From contig CAMHQC010000004.1 of assembly GCA_946187325.1 (NCBI GenBank), positions 1 through 64,000 of the forward strand: DNA of 64,000 nt, in the 5' to 3' direction. Origin of the DNA: an uncultured Clostridia bacterium. Lineage in GTDB: Bacteria > Bacillota > Clostridia > Oscillospirales > Acutalibacteraceae. Shown here piece by piece: positions 48,591-59,455 of this stretch. Numbering within the stretch: position 1 is the stretch's first letter; each line of letters opens with the position of its first letter. Below the pieces are notes generated by a model. The model saw nothing but the letters and a program-made list of their open reading frames with translations. It ran no database searches and was not told the DNA's origin. Made by a program: the position numbers and the translations under genes.

Positions 48591-50504
48591 TTGGATAATA
48601 AAAAGAAAACCCGTAATCTGCTCTTTTATATCGGAATACCTATCGTGGTAATACTGCTCGTAACTCTGCTTTTTAATTCACAACAGCAGGGCGAAACAGT
48701 CAAAACCTCTACAATGGTGGGTTATTTCGAAAAAGGTCAGGTTAAGGATTACCAGCTTAACTACGGTACAGGCGCGATTAAGATTACCCTTAACGACAAG
48801 AAGAAAACCGTAGTTACAGGTACTATAGCCGATCCCGAGGAATTCAGAGTTGATATAAAGCCGTACGTGAGCCGAAATAAAGGTATGACCTACGACTTGG
48901 TCAGAAAAACCGACAACTCTTTCCTTATGAATATACTGCCGACTATTATTCTGTTCGTGCTGATAATAGCGTTCTGGTTCTTTATAATGCGCCGTATGGG
49001 CTCAGCGGGTCTCGGCGGTAAAGAGATGAGCTTCGGCAAGGCTAAGATTAAAAATACCAACGATGAAAAACGTAAAACTACGTTTGACGACGTAGCGGGA
49101 GCCGACGAGGAAAAAGAGGAGCTCGAGGAAATTGTAGAATTTCTTAAATCTCCCGAAAAATACAATACCCTCGGCGCGAGGATCCCTAAGGGCGTGCTTC
49201 TTGTAGGCCCTCCGGGAACAGGTAAAACCCTGCTGGCGAGAGCTGTCGCGGGTGAGGCGGGAGTACCTTTCTTCTCGATTTCGGGTTCCGATTTCGTAGA
49301 AATGTTTGTCGGCGTCGGCGCGTCGCGTGTGCGCGACTTGTTCGACCAGGCTAAGAAGAATTCTCCCTGTATTGTGTTTATCGACGAAATCGACGCCGTA
49401 GGACGTCAGCGAGGCGCGGGTCTCGGCGGCGGCCACGACGAAAGAGAACAGACCTTAAACCAGTTGCTCGTTGAGATGGACGGCTTCGGAGCTAACGAGG
49501 GCGTTATTATGATTGCCGCTACTAACCGTCCCGATATCTTAGATCCCGCGCTTATGCGTCCGGGTCGATTCGACAGACAGGTTATCGTAAGCTATCCCGA
49601 TATTAACGGCCGTGAGGCTATCTTAAAGGTTCACGCCCGCAAGAAACCCCTCGCTCCCGATGTTAGACTGAGAACTATCGCTAAAACTACCGCGGGCTTT
49701 ACGGGCGCCGACCTTGAAAACTTACTAAACGAAGCCGCTTTACTCGCCGCCAGAGCGGATAAAAAGGCTATTACTATGAAAGAAATCGAGGAAGCTACTA
49801 TTAAGGTAGTGGCGGGCGCCGAGAAAAAGAGCAAGGTTATGAGCGATAAAGAAAAGAAGCTCACCGCTTATCACGAAGCGGGTCACGCTATACTTTTCCA
49901 CGTTTGCGAAACTCAGGATCCCGTTCACGAAATCTCGATTATACCTCGCGGTATGGCGGGCGGATATACAATGCCGCTTCCCACCGAGGATAAATCCTAT
50001 ATGTCGAGAAATGAGATGTTCGAGGATATCGTAGTAGCCTTAGGCGGACGTGTAGCCGAAGCGCTTATTCTCGACGATATCTCCACAGGCGCGTCCAATG
50101 ATATCGAAAAGGCGACTAAGACCGCACGCAACATGGTTACTAAATACGGTATGACCGACGAACTCGGCCCCGTAGCTTACGGCCAGCAGAGCGGAGAGGT
50201 GTTCCTCGGAAAAGATATGGGACACGTTAAGGATTATTCCGAAGAAACCGCGGCTAAGATTGATGAACTTGTAATCTCAATCGTTAAGAAAGCCTACGGA
50301 GAAGCGGAAAGAATTCTTAAGGATAATATCGACAAGCTTCACGAAATCGCTAAATATCTTATCAAGAACGAGAAGATGCACAGCGACGATTTCGAAAAGG
50401 TTATGAACGGTACTTTCGTATGGGAAGAAGAAGCCGACGAAGACGCCGAGGATATTGTTGAGGAAACAGTTGAGGAAACCGCCGGCGAAACTTCTGAGGA
50501 TTAA
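48591..50504 (+). CDS. ftsH: ATP-dependent zinc metalloprotease FtsH
   Basis: The 637-residue membrane protease starts at TTG 48591, 10 bases after AAGGAG. It has two membrane helices (about 8-25 and 105-128) around a small outer domain. The AAA+ domain carries Walker [17 protein letters not shown], Walker [13 protein letters not shown] and the SRH region ([18 protein letters not shown]). The zinc motif [10 protein letters not shown] follows and the tail is acidic. It degrades misfolded membrane and regulatory proteins. Confidence 0.98.
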   Translation: MDNKKKTRNLLFYIGIPIVVILLVTLLFNSQQQGETVKTSTMVGYFEKGQVKDYQLNYGTGAIKITLNDKKKTVVTGTIADPEEFRVDIKPYVSRNKGMTYDLVRKTDNSFLMNILPTIILFVLIIAFWFFIMRRMGSAGLGGKEMSFGKAKIKNTNDEKRKTTFDDVAGADEEKEELEEIVEFLKSPEKYNTLGARIPKGVLLVGPPGTGKTLLARAVAGEAGVPFFSISGSDFVEMFVGVGASRVRDLFDQAKKNSPCIVFIDEIDAVGRQRGAGLGGGHDEREQTLNQLLVEMDGFGANEGVIMIAATNRPDILDPALMRPGRFDRQVIVSYPDINGREAILKVHARKKPLAPDVRLRTIAKTTAGFTGADLENLLNEAALLAARADKKAITMKEIEEATIKVVAGAEKKSKVMSDKEKKLTAYHEAGHAILFHVCETQDPVHEISIIPRGMAGGYTMPLPTEDKSYMSRNEMFEDIVVALGGRVAEALILDDISTGASNDIEKATKTARNMVTKYGMTDELGPVAYGQQSGEVFLGKDMGHVKDYSEETAAKIDELVISIVKKAYGEAERILKDNIDKLHEIAKYLIKNEKMHSDDFEKVMNGTFVWEEEADEDAEDIVEETVEETAGETSED

Positions 50505-50524
50505 TGTTCCGAAAATAAAAAACT

Positions 50525-50560
50525 ACGGTCGGAGAATTACATTATTTTCCGACCGTTTTT
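50525..50560 (+). terminator. Terminator after ftsH
   Basis: ACGGTCGGA (50525-50533) and TCCGACCGT (50548-50556) pair. A T-run follows. It ends the gdpP-to-ftsH gene string. Confidence 0.85.
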
Positions 50561-50585
50561 ACGTGTGAAAAAATGAAAAAACCTC

Positions 50586-50614
50586 TTGAATTTTATCGCA
50601 CAAACGTTTATAAT
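50586..50614 (+). promoter_or_regulatory. uvrA promoter with a degenerate SOS-like box
   Basis: TTGAAT (50586-50591) and TATAAT (50609-50614) are separated by 17 bases. The spacer holds GCAC-AAAC-GTTT, two mismatches from the Firmicutes LexA/DinR core GAAC-N4-GTTC. Confidence 0.55.
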
Positions 50615-50643
50615 GATTCTAATACTGTTAAAGAGGTTTAGAA

Positions 50644-53466
50644 ATGAGTAAACAGATAATTGTTAAAGGCGCGCGCCAGCACAATTTAAAAAATATAAAC
50701 GTCGGTATTCCGAGAGATAAGCTCGTTGTAATTACGGGACTTTCGGGTTCGGGAAAAAGCTCGCTCGCTTTCGATACTATTTACGCCGAGGGACAAAGGC
50801 GTTATGTCGAGAGTTTAAGCTCCTACGCGAGAATGTTCTTAGGTCAGAGCAATAAGCCCGACGTTGACGAAATCCAGGGGCTTTCGCCCGCGATTTCTAT
50901 CGACCAGAAAACTACTTCCCATAACCCGCGTTCCACCGTCGGAACCGTTACCGAAATCTACGACTATCTCCGTCTTTTATTCGCGAGAATCGGTATTCCG
51001 CACTGTCCCGTATGCGGACGCGAGATTTCCCAGCAGTCAATCGACCAGATTGTTGACAGCGTTTTATCGCTCGAGGAAGGTACTAAAATTCAGATTATGG
51101 CGCCTGTCGTAAAGGGCAGAAAAGGTACTCAGCAAAAGGAGTTCGAAAAGGCGAGAAAAGCGGGCTTTGTCCGTGTAAGAGCCGACGGCGAAATTTACGA
51201 TCTTTCCGAAGAAATAAATCTCGAGAAAAATAAAAAACATAATATTGACATAGTAGTTGACCGTCTTGTCGTTAAGGACGGTATACGCTCGCGTCTGGCA
51301 GATTCTCTCGAAACTGCTTCAAAGCTTACGAACGGACTCATTACCGTAAACGTTATCGGACAGGAGGATTTAACCTTTTCCCAGAACTACGCCTGTCCCG
51401 AACACGGCGTAAGCGTTGACGAGCTTACCCCGAGAATGTTTTCGTTCAACAATCCTTTCGGCGCCTGCCCGAAATGTACGGGCTTAGGCGTGTTCCTTAA
51501 AGTTGACCCTCAGCTCATTATCCCTAACCCCGAGCTCAGTATCGCTCAGGGCGGACTAAAGGGAAGCGGTTGGGCGATGGAGGGCAACTCTATCGCCGAA
51601 ATGTACTTCCAAGCGCTCGCTAAAAAGTATAAGTTCAGCGTGAATACGCCTCTCGGCGAATTACCCGAGAAGATTATTAATATCCTGCTTTACGGCACTA
51701 ACGGCGAAGAGCTTACCCTGCGCAGAAGAATGCCGTTCGGCGACGAAAGAATCATAAAACGCCCCTTTGAGGGTATCGTTAATAACCTCGAGCGCCGGTT
51801 TAAAGAGACCACGAGCGCGTGGGTTAAGGACGAAATTCAGGGCTATATGGCTGAAATTCCCTGCGACGAATGCGGCGGAAGAAGGCTGTCTAAGGAGAGC
51901 TTAGCCGTTACGGTCGGCGGGCTCAATATAGCCGAGTTCTGCGATATGCAGGTTGTCGAAGCTCTCGATTTTATAAAAACCTCAGAGCTTTCGGAGCGTG
52001 ACAGGTTTATCGGAAAGGCTGTATTTAAGGAGGTTAAGGAACGCCTTAATTTTTTAAACAGCGTCGGCTTGGGGTACTTAACGCTGTCGCGGTCGAGCGG
52101 AACGCTTTCGGGCGGCGAGAGCCAGCGTATCAGATTAGCTACTCAGATAGGCTCTTCGCTTATGGGCGTAATGTATGTCCTCGACGAGCCGAGCATCGGA
52201 CTTCACCAGCGAGATAACGAAAAGCTCCTCGGAACTTTAAAGCATCTTAGAGATGTCGGAAATACTGTTATCGTAGTTGAACACGACGAGGAAACAATGT
52301 ACGCCGCCGACCATATTATCGACATCGGTCCCGGAGCCGGTATTCACGGCGGAGAGGTTATCGCCGAGGGTACAGTAGAGGAGATTAAAGCCTGTGAAAA
52401 CTCGATTACAGGTCAGTATCTTAGCGGAAAACGCTATATCCCCGTACCCGAAAAACGCCGTAAAGGCAACGGCTTATTCCTCGAGGTAAAGGGCGCCGCT
52501 CAGAATAACTTAAAGAATATAAACGTAAAATTTCCGCTCGGAAAGTTTATCTGCGTGACGGGGGTATCGGGTTCGGGAAAGAGCTCTCTCGTCAACGAAA
52601 TCGTCTATAAAAAGCTCGCGAGCGAACTCAACCGCGCCAAAATCCGCGCGGGTAAGCATAAGTCTATTAAGGGACTCGAGAATCTCGATAAGGTAATCAA
52701 TATAAACCAAAGCCCGATAGGCAGAACTCCCCGAAGCAACCCCGCAACGTACACGGGCGTGTTTACCGATATACGCGCGCTGTTTTCGACTACATCCGAG
52801 GCGAAAATGCGCGGATATACCCAGAGCCGCTTTTCCTTTAACGTAAAAGGCGGACGCTGTGAAGCCTGTCAGGGTGACGGTATTATCAAGATAGAAATGC
52901 ACTTTCTGCCAGACGTTTACGTGCCTTGCGACGTGTGTAAGGGTCGAAGATATAACCACGAAACCTTAGAGGTGAAGTATAAGGGCAAGTCTATCCACGA
53001 TGTTTTGGAGATGACCGTTGAGGAGGGCTTGGAGTTCTTTAAATCTATCCCGAAGATTGAGCGTAAGCTTCGAACTCTCTACGAGGTAGGACTCGGCTAT
53101 ATTAAAATAGGTCAGCCGGCGACTACACTTTCGGGCGGCGAGGCTCAGCGCGTTAAACTCGCTACCGAGCTCGCTAAACGAAGCACGGGCCGTACCGTTT
53201 ATATCCTCGACGAGCCGACTACGGGACTTCATATAGCCGATGTACACAGGCTCAGCGAGGTGCTCAATAAGCTCGTTGACGGCGGAAATACCGTTATCGT
53301 AATCGAGCATAATCTAGACCTTATAAAGATTGCCGACCATATTATCGACCTCGGTCCCGAGGGCGGTAACAACGGTGGAGAAATCGTTGCCCAGGGTACT
53401 CCCGAAAAGGTCGCGAGGGTTGAAGGCTCGTACACCGGACAGTATTTGAAGAAGATTTTAAAATAA
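50644..53466 (+). CDS. uvrA: Excinuclease ABC subunit A
   Basis: The 940-residue damage-recognition ATPase has two ABC modules: [14 protein letters not shown] with [16 protein letters not shown], and [14 protein letters not shown] with [16 protein letters not shown]. Zinc modules are seen in [14 protein letters not shown]...[15 protein letters not shown] and CEACQGDG...CDVCKG. Its length and order match UvrA. No uvrB or uvrC is in the window. Confidence 0.98.
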   Translation: MSKQIIVKGARQHNLKNINVGIPRDKLVVITGLSGSGKSSLAFDTIYAEGQRRYVESLSSYARMFLGQSNKPDVDEIQGLSPAISIDQKTTSHNPRSTVGTVTEIYDYLRLLFARIGIPHCPVCGREISQQSIDQIVDSVLSLEEGTKIQIMAPVVKGRKGTQQKEFEKARKAGFVRVRADGEIYDLSEEINLEKNKKHNIDIVVDRLVVKDGIRSRLADSLETASKLTNGLITVNVIGQEDLTFSQNYACPEHGVSVDELTPRMFSFNNPFGACPKCTGLGVFLKVDPQLIIPNPELSIAQGGLKGSGWAMEGNSIAEMYFQALAKKYKFSVNTPLGELPEKIINILLYGTNGEELTLRRRMPFGDERIIKRPFEGIVNNLERRFKETTSAWVKDEIQGYMAEIPCDECGGRRLSKESLAVTVGGLNIAEFCDMQVVEALDFIKTSELSERDRFIGKAVFKEVKERLNFLNSVGLGYLTLSRSSGTLSGGESQRIRLATQIGSSLMGVMYVLDEPSIGLHQRDNEKLLGTLKHLRDVGNTVIVVEHDEETMYAADHIIDIGPGAGIHGGEVIAEGTVEEIKACENSITGQYLSGKRYIPVPEKRRKGNGLFLEVKGAAQNNLKNINVKFPLGKFICVTGVSGSGKSSLVNEIVYKKLASELNRAKIRAGKHKSIKGLENLDKVININQSPIGRTPRSNPATYTGVFTDIRALFSTTSEAKMRGYTQSRFSFNVKGGRCEACQGDGIIKIEMHFLPDVYVPCDVCKGRRYNHETLEVKYKGKSIHDVLEMTVEEGLEFFKSIPKIERKLRTLYEVGLGYIKIGQPATTLSGGEAQRVKLATELAKRSTGRTVYILDEPTTGLHIADVHRLSEVLNKLVDGGNTVIVIEHNLDLIKIADHIIDLGPEGGNNGGEIVAQGTPEKVARVEGSYTGQYLKKILK

Positions 53467-53502
53467 AGAGGTTACAGGTTATAGGTTACAGGTGACAGTT
53501 TT
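53467..53502 (+). repeat. Short GGTTAYAG-type repeats after uvrA
   Basis: Units GGTTACA, GGTTATA, GGTTACA and GGTGACA follow the uvrA stop closely. Confidence 0.55.
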
Positions 53503-53527
53503 AAAACCGCTTAATTTACCAAAGTAC

Positions 53528-53588
53528 AAAGGGATTGCGTTCGCGGTCCCTTTTTTAGCTTTTTTCGCAGTCCTTTTTTAGCTTTTTC
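53528..53588 (+). terminator. uvrA terminator with a duplicated T-rich unit
   Basis: AAAGGGA (53528-53534) and TCCCTTT (53547-53553) form the stem, followed by a T-run. The unit CGCGGTCCCTTTTTTAGC is followed by a second, slightly changed copy (CGCAGTCCTTTTTTAGC). Confidence 0.7.
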
Positions 53589-53590
53589 TA

Positions 53591-53619
53591 TTGTATTTAA
53601 CGGCGGTTTATGATACAAT
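53591..53619 (+). promoter_or_regulatory. thyX promoter
   Basis: TTGTAT (53591-53596) and TACAAT (53614-53619) are separated by 17 bases. Confidence 0.5.
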
Positions 53620-53667
53620 TAAACGGTATAGAATTTTGTAGAATTTTTGAAAAAAGGGGATATTGAT

Positions 53668-54465
53668 ATGAAACCCGTTGTTAAACTTTTAGCTCATACT
53701 CCCGACGCCGAACAGGTTGTCGCTATGGCGGCGAAGCTCTGTTACGCGGCTTCGGATATTGAACATATTAAAGACGGTCTCGACGAGGAAAGCACCGCTC
53801 GTTTTATAAAGATGCTCTCTGACCTCGGTCACGGAAGCCCTGTAGAGCACGCTACCTTTACCTTCGGTATCGAGGGTATAAGCCGCGCTTGCTCGCACCA
53901 GCTCGTGCGCCACAGAATCGCTTCCTATTCTCAGCAGTCGCAGAGATACGTTGACGGTACCAAGTTCGAGTTCGTAACTCCGCCCGAAATCGAGAAAAAC
54001 GAAAAGGCGTATAACGCCTACAAAAAGGTAATAGATATGCAGTCCGAAGCGTATAGAGAAATCCGTGATTCACTTGTAGCGGGTTATGTGCGTGAAGCTT
54101 CTCCCGATTTAAACGGCTCGGATGAGGAGGTTTGCGAGAGTTTTAAGGCTGAGAATAAAAAGCTTTACAATTCTTTCGTAAAAAAGGCTAACGAGGACGC
54201 GCGTTTCGTTCTGCCGAACGCCTGCACCACAAAAATTATCTGCACATTCAATACACGAAGCCTCGAAAACTTCTTCGCGCACCGCTGTTGCAACCGCGCT
54301 CAGTGGGAAATCCGCGAGGTTGCGGAGCAGATGCTGCTCGAGTGCTTAAAGGTTGCTCCGAATCTGTTTTCTAAATGCGGACCGTCGTGTCTGTTCGGAC
54401 CTTGCCCCGAGGGCAATATGTCCTGCGGAAAAATGAAAGAAATGAGGGAGAAGTATGGCAGGTAA
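53668..54465 (+). CDS. thyX: Flavin-dependent thymidylate synthase
   Basis: The 265-residue enzyme makes dTMP with FADH2 and methylene-tetrahydrofolate. The ThyX motif RHRxxSxxxxSxR is seen in RHRIASYSQQSQRY. FTFGIEGISRACSHQLV before it and LPNACTTKIICTFNTRSL and HRCCNRAQWEIREVA after it also fit. I chose ATG 53668, behind AAAAGGGGA. It overlaps the kinase gene by 11 bases, coupling dTMP synthesis to its phosphorylation. Confidence 0.95.
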   Translation: MKPVVKLLAHTPDAEQVVAMAAKLCYAASDIEHIKDGLDEESTARFIKMLSDLGHGSPVEHATFTFGIEGISRACSHQLVRHRIASYSQQSQRYVDGTKFEFVTPPEIEKNEKAYNAYKKVIDMQSEAYREIRDSLVAGYVREASPDLNGSDEEVCESFKAENKKLYNSFVKKANEDARFVLPNACTTKIICTFNTRSLENFFAHRCCNRAQWEIREVAEQMLLECLKVAPNLFSKCGPSCLFGPCPEGNMSCGKMKEMREKYGR

Positions 54466-55120
54466 GTTTATCGTTATCGAGGGCTTAGACGGCTCGGGTA
54501 AGGCTACCCAAACCGAAATTTTAAAAAAGTCCTTCGAATCCGAGGGTAAAAAGGTAAAGAAGCTTACCTTTCCCGATTACGATAACTTAAGCTCCGCGCT
54601 CGTTAAAATGTACTTAGGCGGCGAGTTCGGGGATAATCCTGACGACGTTAACGCTTACGCCGCGGCGGCTTTTTATACCGTTGACCGTATAGCGAGTTAC
54701 CTTAAATTTTGGAAAGAGGATTACGAGAACGGCGCCTGTATTTTAGCCGACCGTTACGCTACCTCTAATATTATCTACCAGATGTCTAAGCTTCCCGAGA
54801 GCGAATGGAACGACTATATCGCTTTTCAGGAGGATTTTGAGTACAATAAAATTAAAGTACCTAAACCCGATTTAGTGGTTTATTTGGACGTTGAACCCGA
54901 CGTATCCCAAAAGCTTATGTCTAAAAGATACGCGGGCGATGAAAATAAAAAAGATTTACACGAAAAGAATGTTAACTTTCTGCTTGAATGCAGAAAATCA
55001 GCTCTCTACGCCGCCGATAAGCTCGGCTGGGTTAAGGTAAGCTGTACCGAAAACGGAGAGATGAAAAGTATAGAAGAAATTGCTGATGAAATTAAGGCAG
55101 TGATTATTAGTAGGATTTAG
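54455..55120 (+). CDS. tmk: Thymidylate kinase
   Basis: The 221-residue P-loop kinase converts dTMP to dTDP. The start MAGKFIVIEGLDGSGKATQT carries the P-loop; KAT replaces the more usual KTT. LTFPDYDNLSSALVKMYL and ADRYATSNIIYQMSK (DRY/F motif) follow, then KPDLVVYLDVEP and a lid with KRYAGDENKKDLHE. It lies directly after thyX. Confidence 0.92.
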   Translation: MAGKFIVIEGLDGSGKATQTEILKKSFESEGKKVKKLTFPDYDNLSSALVKMYLGGEFGDNPDDVNAYAAAAFYTVDRIASYLKFWKEDYENGACILADRYATSNIIYQMSKLPESEWNDYIAFQEDFEYNKIKVPKPDLVVYLDVEPDVSQKLMSKRYAGDENKKDLHEKNVNFLLECRKSALYAADKLGWVKVSCTENGEMKSIEEIADEIKAVIISRI

Positions 55121-55194
55121 GATGTAGTGTGTGGAGTTATTAACTTACCACCGGGCTGCTAAACGGATATGTAATTGAACTGGAGAAATAAATA

Positions 55195-56097
55195 ATGCTG
55201 GATTTTAAAACACCCGTATTAGATGACTTGGCGTATATCCGCAAGCTTTGCGAAAATTACGGTACTATGGGCTGTGACTTTAATACCGCCAACATCTATA
55301 TATGGAGAAATAAATATAATATAAAAATTTGTATATTTGACGGCTTTCTTGTACTCGCGTATTTTCGCGGCGGTAAGCCGTGGGGATATTGTTTCCCGAT
55401 AGGCGAGGGCGATCCCACTTCGGCTGTAGCCGAGATTTTCAAGGACGCTAAACACCGCCAAATTGAAGCTAATTTCGTTATGCTGACTTCCGCTCAAAAG
55501 CAGAAATTAGTTGAGATAACAGGCTATAAATTTTCTTTTAAAGAATTATTAGGCGACGAGGATTATATCTACCGAAACTACGACCTCTCGATTTTACCGG
55601 GTAAACGCTTCCACGCTAAGCGTAACCATATTTCGAAATTTAACCGCTCCTATCCAAACTGGAGCTTTGTATGTATTAAAAAAGAGAATAAGCGCGACGC
55701 GTTAAAGGTCGCTGAAAAATGGTGTAAAAGCCGTGATATCAACCCTCATACCAACGAGGAGTATAAGGCTATCGGGGAAGCTCTCGAAAACTACGACCAG
55801 CTTAAAATGCACGGCGGTATCCTTTATGTCGAGGATGAGCCCGCCGCTATGACTATGGGCTGTGAGATTAACAAAAAGACCTTTGATGTTATTTTTGAAA
55901 AAGCGCTAGTCGAGTATGAAGGCGTATACGCTAAGGTGAATAACGAGTTCGTTAAAACCTTAGTCGGTTTCGAGTTTATTAACAGGGAAGAGGATATGGG
56001 TATCGAATCTCTGCGCCAGGCGAAGCTTTCGTATCACCCTGTCGTTATCCTTAAACGCTATTCGGGAGTTAAAAATGATAAAGCTGAGGATATCTGA
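55195..56097 (+). CDS. DUF2156 / LPG-synthetase C-terminal-like protein
   Basis: The 300-residue cytosolic protein has two GNAT-like halves as in DUF2156 proteins related to the C-terminal domain of lysylphosphatidylglycerol synthase. Signature: EDYIYRNYDLSILPGKRFHA followed by KRNHISKFNR (about 122-152). No membrane flippase domain is present. Aminoacyl transfer to lipid or peptide is suggested only by family. It overlaps the next gene by 23 bases. Confidence 0.8.
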   Translation: MLDFKTPVLDDLAYIRKLCENYGTMGCDFNTANIYIWRNKYNIKICIFDGFLVLAYFRGGKPWGYCFPIGEGDPTSAVAEIFKDAKHRQIEANFVMLTSAQKQKLVEITGYKFSFKELLGDEDYIYRNYDLSILPGKRFHAKRNHISKFNRSYPNWSFVCIKKENKRDALKVAEKWCKSRDINPHTNEEYKAIGEALENYDQLKMHGGILYVEDEPAAMTMGCEINKKTFDVIFEKALVEYEGVYAKVNNEFVKTLVGFEFINREEDMGIESLRQAKLSYHPVVILKRYSGVKNDKAEDI

Positions 56098-56893
56098 GGA
56101 AAAGGATATTAATTCCTTAAAAGAATTATTCAAAAATGTTTTCGACGAGAACGATGAAGCGTTGGAATTATTCTTTAAAAGAATATTTAAACCCGAAATA
56201 TGCTACGTCTGCTATGAGGGTGACGAGCTTATTTCTATGGTCTATATTATACCGACTACCCTAAACGGTAGAAAGGCGGGTTATCTTTACGCCGCCGCTA
56301 CTAAGGACGAGTTTAGAGGCGCGGGTATTATGAAAGGTCTTATCCACTACGCGCTCTCCATTACCGCCCAGGAAGTTTGTATAACGCTTCCCGCGAGCGA
56401 TTCTCTGTACGATTACTACGGCGGGCTTGGGTTTAAACCGCTTAGCTGCTGTAAAGCCGAGCTTACAAGATCTGAGCTCGAAAGTATGAAAAAGCCATTC
56501 GAGGAAGCGGAGCTTGTAGTCGGCGGATACTGCGGTATCCGCAACAGAGTTCTTAAAGATAATTTTCTTTTCTGGAATAATAATTTCATAAACTACGCCT
56601 TTGAATATAACGAGCTCTACGGAGCCAAGATTATAAAGAATAATTACGGCTACGCCGTAGCGTATGACGAGGGAGAGCGATGTTATGTTTCGGAGTTTAT
56701 CTGCGACGACAGAAACGCTCCGTATATGATAAATGCGCTTTTAAAAGAATTTTCTAACGACAAATTTGTGTTCCATCTGTCGCCGAACCAAAAATTTTTC
56801 GGCGGAAAAAGCGAGCCTGAACGCTTCGCTATGATGAAATCTATAACGGGCTATAAGCCTGAGAATGTTTATGTAGGACTTAGTTTGGAATGA
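56075..56893 (+). CDS. GNAT-family acetyltransferase, two-domain
   Basis: The 272-residue protein has an N-terminal GNAT domain (about 1-130) with the acetyl-CoA loop in AATKDEFRGAGIMKGLIHYA, and DYYGGLGFKPLS. A second GNAT-like half follows, as in Eis-like acetyltransferases. The substrate is unknown. It is translationally coupled to the DUF2156 gene; both may act on the same aminoacyl or amine substrate, which is an inference. Confidence 0.8.
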   Translation: MIKLRISEEKDINSLKELFKNVFDENDEALELFFKRIFKPEICYVCYEGDELISMVYIIPTTLNGRKAGYLYAAATKDEFRGAGIMKGLIHYALSITAQEVCITLPASDSLYDYYGGLGFKPLSCCKAELTRSELESMKKPFEEAELVVGGYCGIRNRVLKDNFLFWNNNFINYAFEYNELYGAKIIKNNYGYAVAYDEGERCYVSEFICDDRNAPYMINALLKEFSNDKFVFHLSPNQKFFGGKSEPERFAMMKSITGYKPENVYVGLSLE

Positions 56894-56964
56894 ACAGTGG
56901 AAAGTCGTAAGTGGTAAGACGATATTCTACACCCTAAATCCTATATCCTAAATCGGAGGTAAAT

Positions 56965-57504
56965 ATGATATATTTAATGCTTGCTGACGGATTTGAAATC
57001 ACCGAAGCTTTAACTACCGTAGACGTTCTGCGCCGAGCTAAACTCGATTTGCTCACCGTAGGCGTTACAGGCAAAACAGTTACCGCTTCCTGTAAAATAA
57101 AAGTCGAGGCGGATATCTTACCCGATGAGGTAGAGCTTGACCGTCTTGACGCCGTGATTCTCCCTGGAGGACTTGACGGCACAAAAAACCTCGGTTCGTC
57201 CGAGTTCGTTGACGGAGTTTTGGACTTCGCCGCCGAGAACGATAAGTACGTTTGCGCTATCTGCGCCGCACCGTCCATTCTCGCTAAAAAAGGACTGCTC
57301 AACGGCAAGAACGCTACTTGCTTCCCCGGTTGCGAGGTTAACGCCGATAAGGTCAACTTTACGGGAGAGCCGGCTGTTCGCGACGGAAAATATATCACGG
57401 GAAAGGGCGCGGGATGTACTATTCCGTTCGGACTGTTAATCGCCGAGAGCTTAGCGTCCGCCGAGGTCGCTAAACACGTGAGCGAGACTATGCAATGCCC
57501 GTAA
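56965..57504 (+). CDS. DJ-1/PfpI-family protein
   Basis: The 179-residue protein has the DJ-1/ThiJ fold: MIYLMLADGFEITEALTTVD with the conserved Glu, VILPGGLDGTKNL, and the nucleophile elbow ICAICAAPSILAKKG with the reactive Cys (about 98). GCTIPFGLLIAESLAS ends it. Members act in stress protection or glyoxal detoxification; the exact role is not clear. It overlaps the cyclo-ligase gene by 10 bases. Confidence 0.88.
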   Translation: MIYLMLADGFEITEALTTVDVLRRAKLDLLTVGVTGKTVTASCKIKVEADILPDEVELDRLDAVILPGGLDGTKNLGSSEFVDGVLDFAAENDKYVCAICAAPSILAKKGLLNGKNATCFPGCEVNADKVNFTGEPAVRDGKYITGKGAGCTIPFGLLIAESLASAEVAKHVSETMQCP

Positions 57505-58073
57505 AAAATCTTAAACAGAAGAAAACCGAGCTTCGCTCGAAATATATAAAGCTTCGCGAGAATCTTTCCGCCGATATAAAGTCTGAACTCGACAGAAAGA
57601 TTTTTGAAAGGCTTACCGCTTTACCCGAGTATAAAAACGCGGAATCGATATTCGCCTTTATATCCAAGGATATTGAGGTGGATACGGGCGCGATTATAAA
57701 CGACGCGTTAAGAAGCGGAAAAAGGGTTGCCGTGCCGCTGTGCGACCCCGGCACCGCGACGATAGAGTTTTACTATATAAACTCGTATGAGGATTTAAAG
57801 GACGGTTTTTACGGGCTTTTGGAACCGAATGTTGAAGTTTGCGAAAAGGCGGAAAGCTCCGATTTAATGATAGTCCCGGGGCTGGTGTTTGACCGAAACG
57901 GCTGCCGCTTAGGCTTCGGAAAGGGTTACTACGACCGCTATATTTCGGACTATAAAGGGCTGTCGGCAGGGGTATGCTATTCGATTTGTATCGAAAACGA
58001 ATTACCGCTCGGCTATTATGATAAACCGGTTAATCTCGTTGTTACAGATAAATATACTATAGACACAAGGTAG
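57495..58073 (+). CDS. 5-formyltetrahydrofolate cyclo-ligase
   Basis: The 192-residue enzyme makes 5,10-methenyl-tetrahydrofolate from 5-formyl-THF with ATP. KKTELRSKYIKLRENLSA at the start and MIVPGLVFDRNGCRLGFG with KGYYDRYI (about 130-155) are the family motifs. It lies eight bases before mltG; a yggN/mltG linkage is common in Firmicutes. Confidence 0.93.
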   Translation: MPVKNLKQKKTELRSKYIKLRENLSADIKSELDRKIFERLTALPEYKNAESIFAFISKDIEVDTGAIINDALRSGKRVAVPLCDPGTATIEFYYINSYEDLKDGFYGLLEPNVEVCEKAESSDLMIVPGLVFDRNGCRLGFGKGYYDRYISDYKGLSAGVCYSICIENELPLGYYDKPVNLVVTDKYTIDTR

Positions 58074-58081
58074 GATAGATT

Positions 58082-59434
58082 ATGGCTAACGATAATAATT
58101 CTTTCGACCAAAACGAAATAAACGAGCTGCGAAGAAAAAAAGTTCAAAGCTTTCATATGAATATCAAGGATGACGATCTTGCTGTAGGCGAGGATTATCG
58201 TGATTCGGATAATTACGATGATGAAAGCCATAAATCGCTTAATTCCTTTTCGGATAACGATTTAAAAGAACAGATGAAGCGTAACTCAAAAAATATCCGC
58301 AAGCGTGAAAAACGTGAGGAAAAACGCCGGATGAAGTACGCCGACCACACAAACACACGGCGTTTCAGAATTATCTGGTGGAGTTCGGTAGCGCTTGTGG
58401 CTATAATGCTGTCTATGTTTTTACTTGTCGGCGTAAATGATATGCTCGCTATGAACCGCGCGGAAGAAAATAAAGTTACTGTCGATATCGGTGAAAACCC
58501 AACCCTCGACGATGTGACTAAGGCTCTTTGGAGCAAGGGCGTTATTAAGGAAGAGCTGTTCTTTAAAATGTACGCTGTTGTTACTAAAAACGCCGACGAC
58601 TTTACCCAGGGTACGTTTAATATGAAAACTAATATGGACTATGAGGCTATCGTAAATTATCTCCAGTCTATGTCCAACCGTACCGATACGATTAAGCTCA
58701 CCGTAACAGAGGGTATGAGCGTTCGTGAAATTGCCGATAAACTCTACAAAAAGGATGTTATCGCCGATAAAAACCAGTTCTTAAAGCTTTGTAACTCAAA
58801 TTATTTCGACGAGGACTACGATTTCTTGAGAAGTATTAAAAACGCCGATAAACGTTACTATAAGCTCGAGGGATATCTTTTCCCCGACACATACGAGTGT
58901 TACCACAACGAAGACCCGAAACTTACCATAACCCGTATGCTCAACGACTACGAGGAGAGAATTTATAATAATCAGAACGTTGACGGTTATAAGAAAGCGG
59001 TTAATGTTAAAAAGCTCTCGAAGCAGAGTAAATATACTCTCCAGCAGATTCTTACTTTAGCGTCTATTATTCAGGCTGAAGCGGCTAACGAGGACGATAT
59101 GTATAAAATCAGCTCGATTCTCCATAACCGCCTTAACGCTGATATTAATCTCGGCGTAGGTAAGCTCAGCCTCGATTCTACCAAGTATTACCCTTTCCGC
59201 AGTAAGAAGAAAATCCCCGCGGAAAAGAGAAAGACTTTTAAGAGTAAGTATAATACATATAAAATACTCGGGCTTCCGCCGGGACCGATTTGTAACCCCG
59301 GAATGAAGGCGATTATGGCGGCGATTTACCCCGATGATACGAATTACCTGTATTTCTGTCACGCTAAGGACGGTACTCCGTATTACGCTACTAACCTTTA
59401 TGACCAGAACGCCAACCTCGCTCGAGTAGGATAA
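58082..59434 (+). CDS. mltG: Endolytic murein transglycosylase MltG
   Basis: The 450-residue protein has a cytosolic, charged N-terminus (about 1-97), one membrane helix (WWSSVALVAIMLSMFLLVGV, about 100-119) and an outer YceG domain. LysM-like part: VTEGMSVREIADKLYKK. Catalytic region: LTLASIIQAEAANEDDM with the Glu, then LSLDSTKYYPF and LPPGPICNPGMKAIMAAIYP. It cuts nascent glycan strands and helps set their length. Confidence 0.95.
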   Translation: MANDNNSFDQNEINELRRKKVQSFHMNIKDDDLAVGEDYRDSDNYDDESHKSLNSFSDNDLKEQMKRNSKNIRKREKREEKRRMKYADHTNTRRFRIIWWSSVALVAIMLSMFLLVGVNDMLAMNRAEENKVTVDIGENPTLDDVTKALWSKGVIKEELFFKMYAVVTKNADDFTQGTFNMKTNMDYEAIVNYLQSMSNRTDTIKLTVTEGMSVREIADKLYKKDVIADKNQFLKLCNSNYFDEDYDFLRSIKNADKRYYKLEGYLFPDTYECYHNEDPKLTITRMLNDYEERIYNNQNVDGYKKAVNVKKLSKQSKYTLQQILTLASIIQAEAANEDDMYKISSILHNRLNADINLGVGKLSLDSTKYYPFRSKKKIPAEKRKTFKSKYNTYKILGLPPGPICNPGMKAIMAAIYPDDTNYLYFCHAKDGTPYYATNLYDQNANLARVG

Positions 59435-59455
59435 ATAAATTTACGAAAGGATTAT

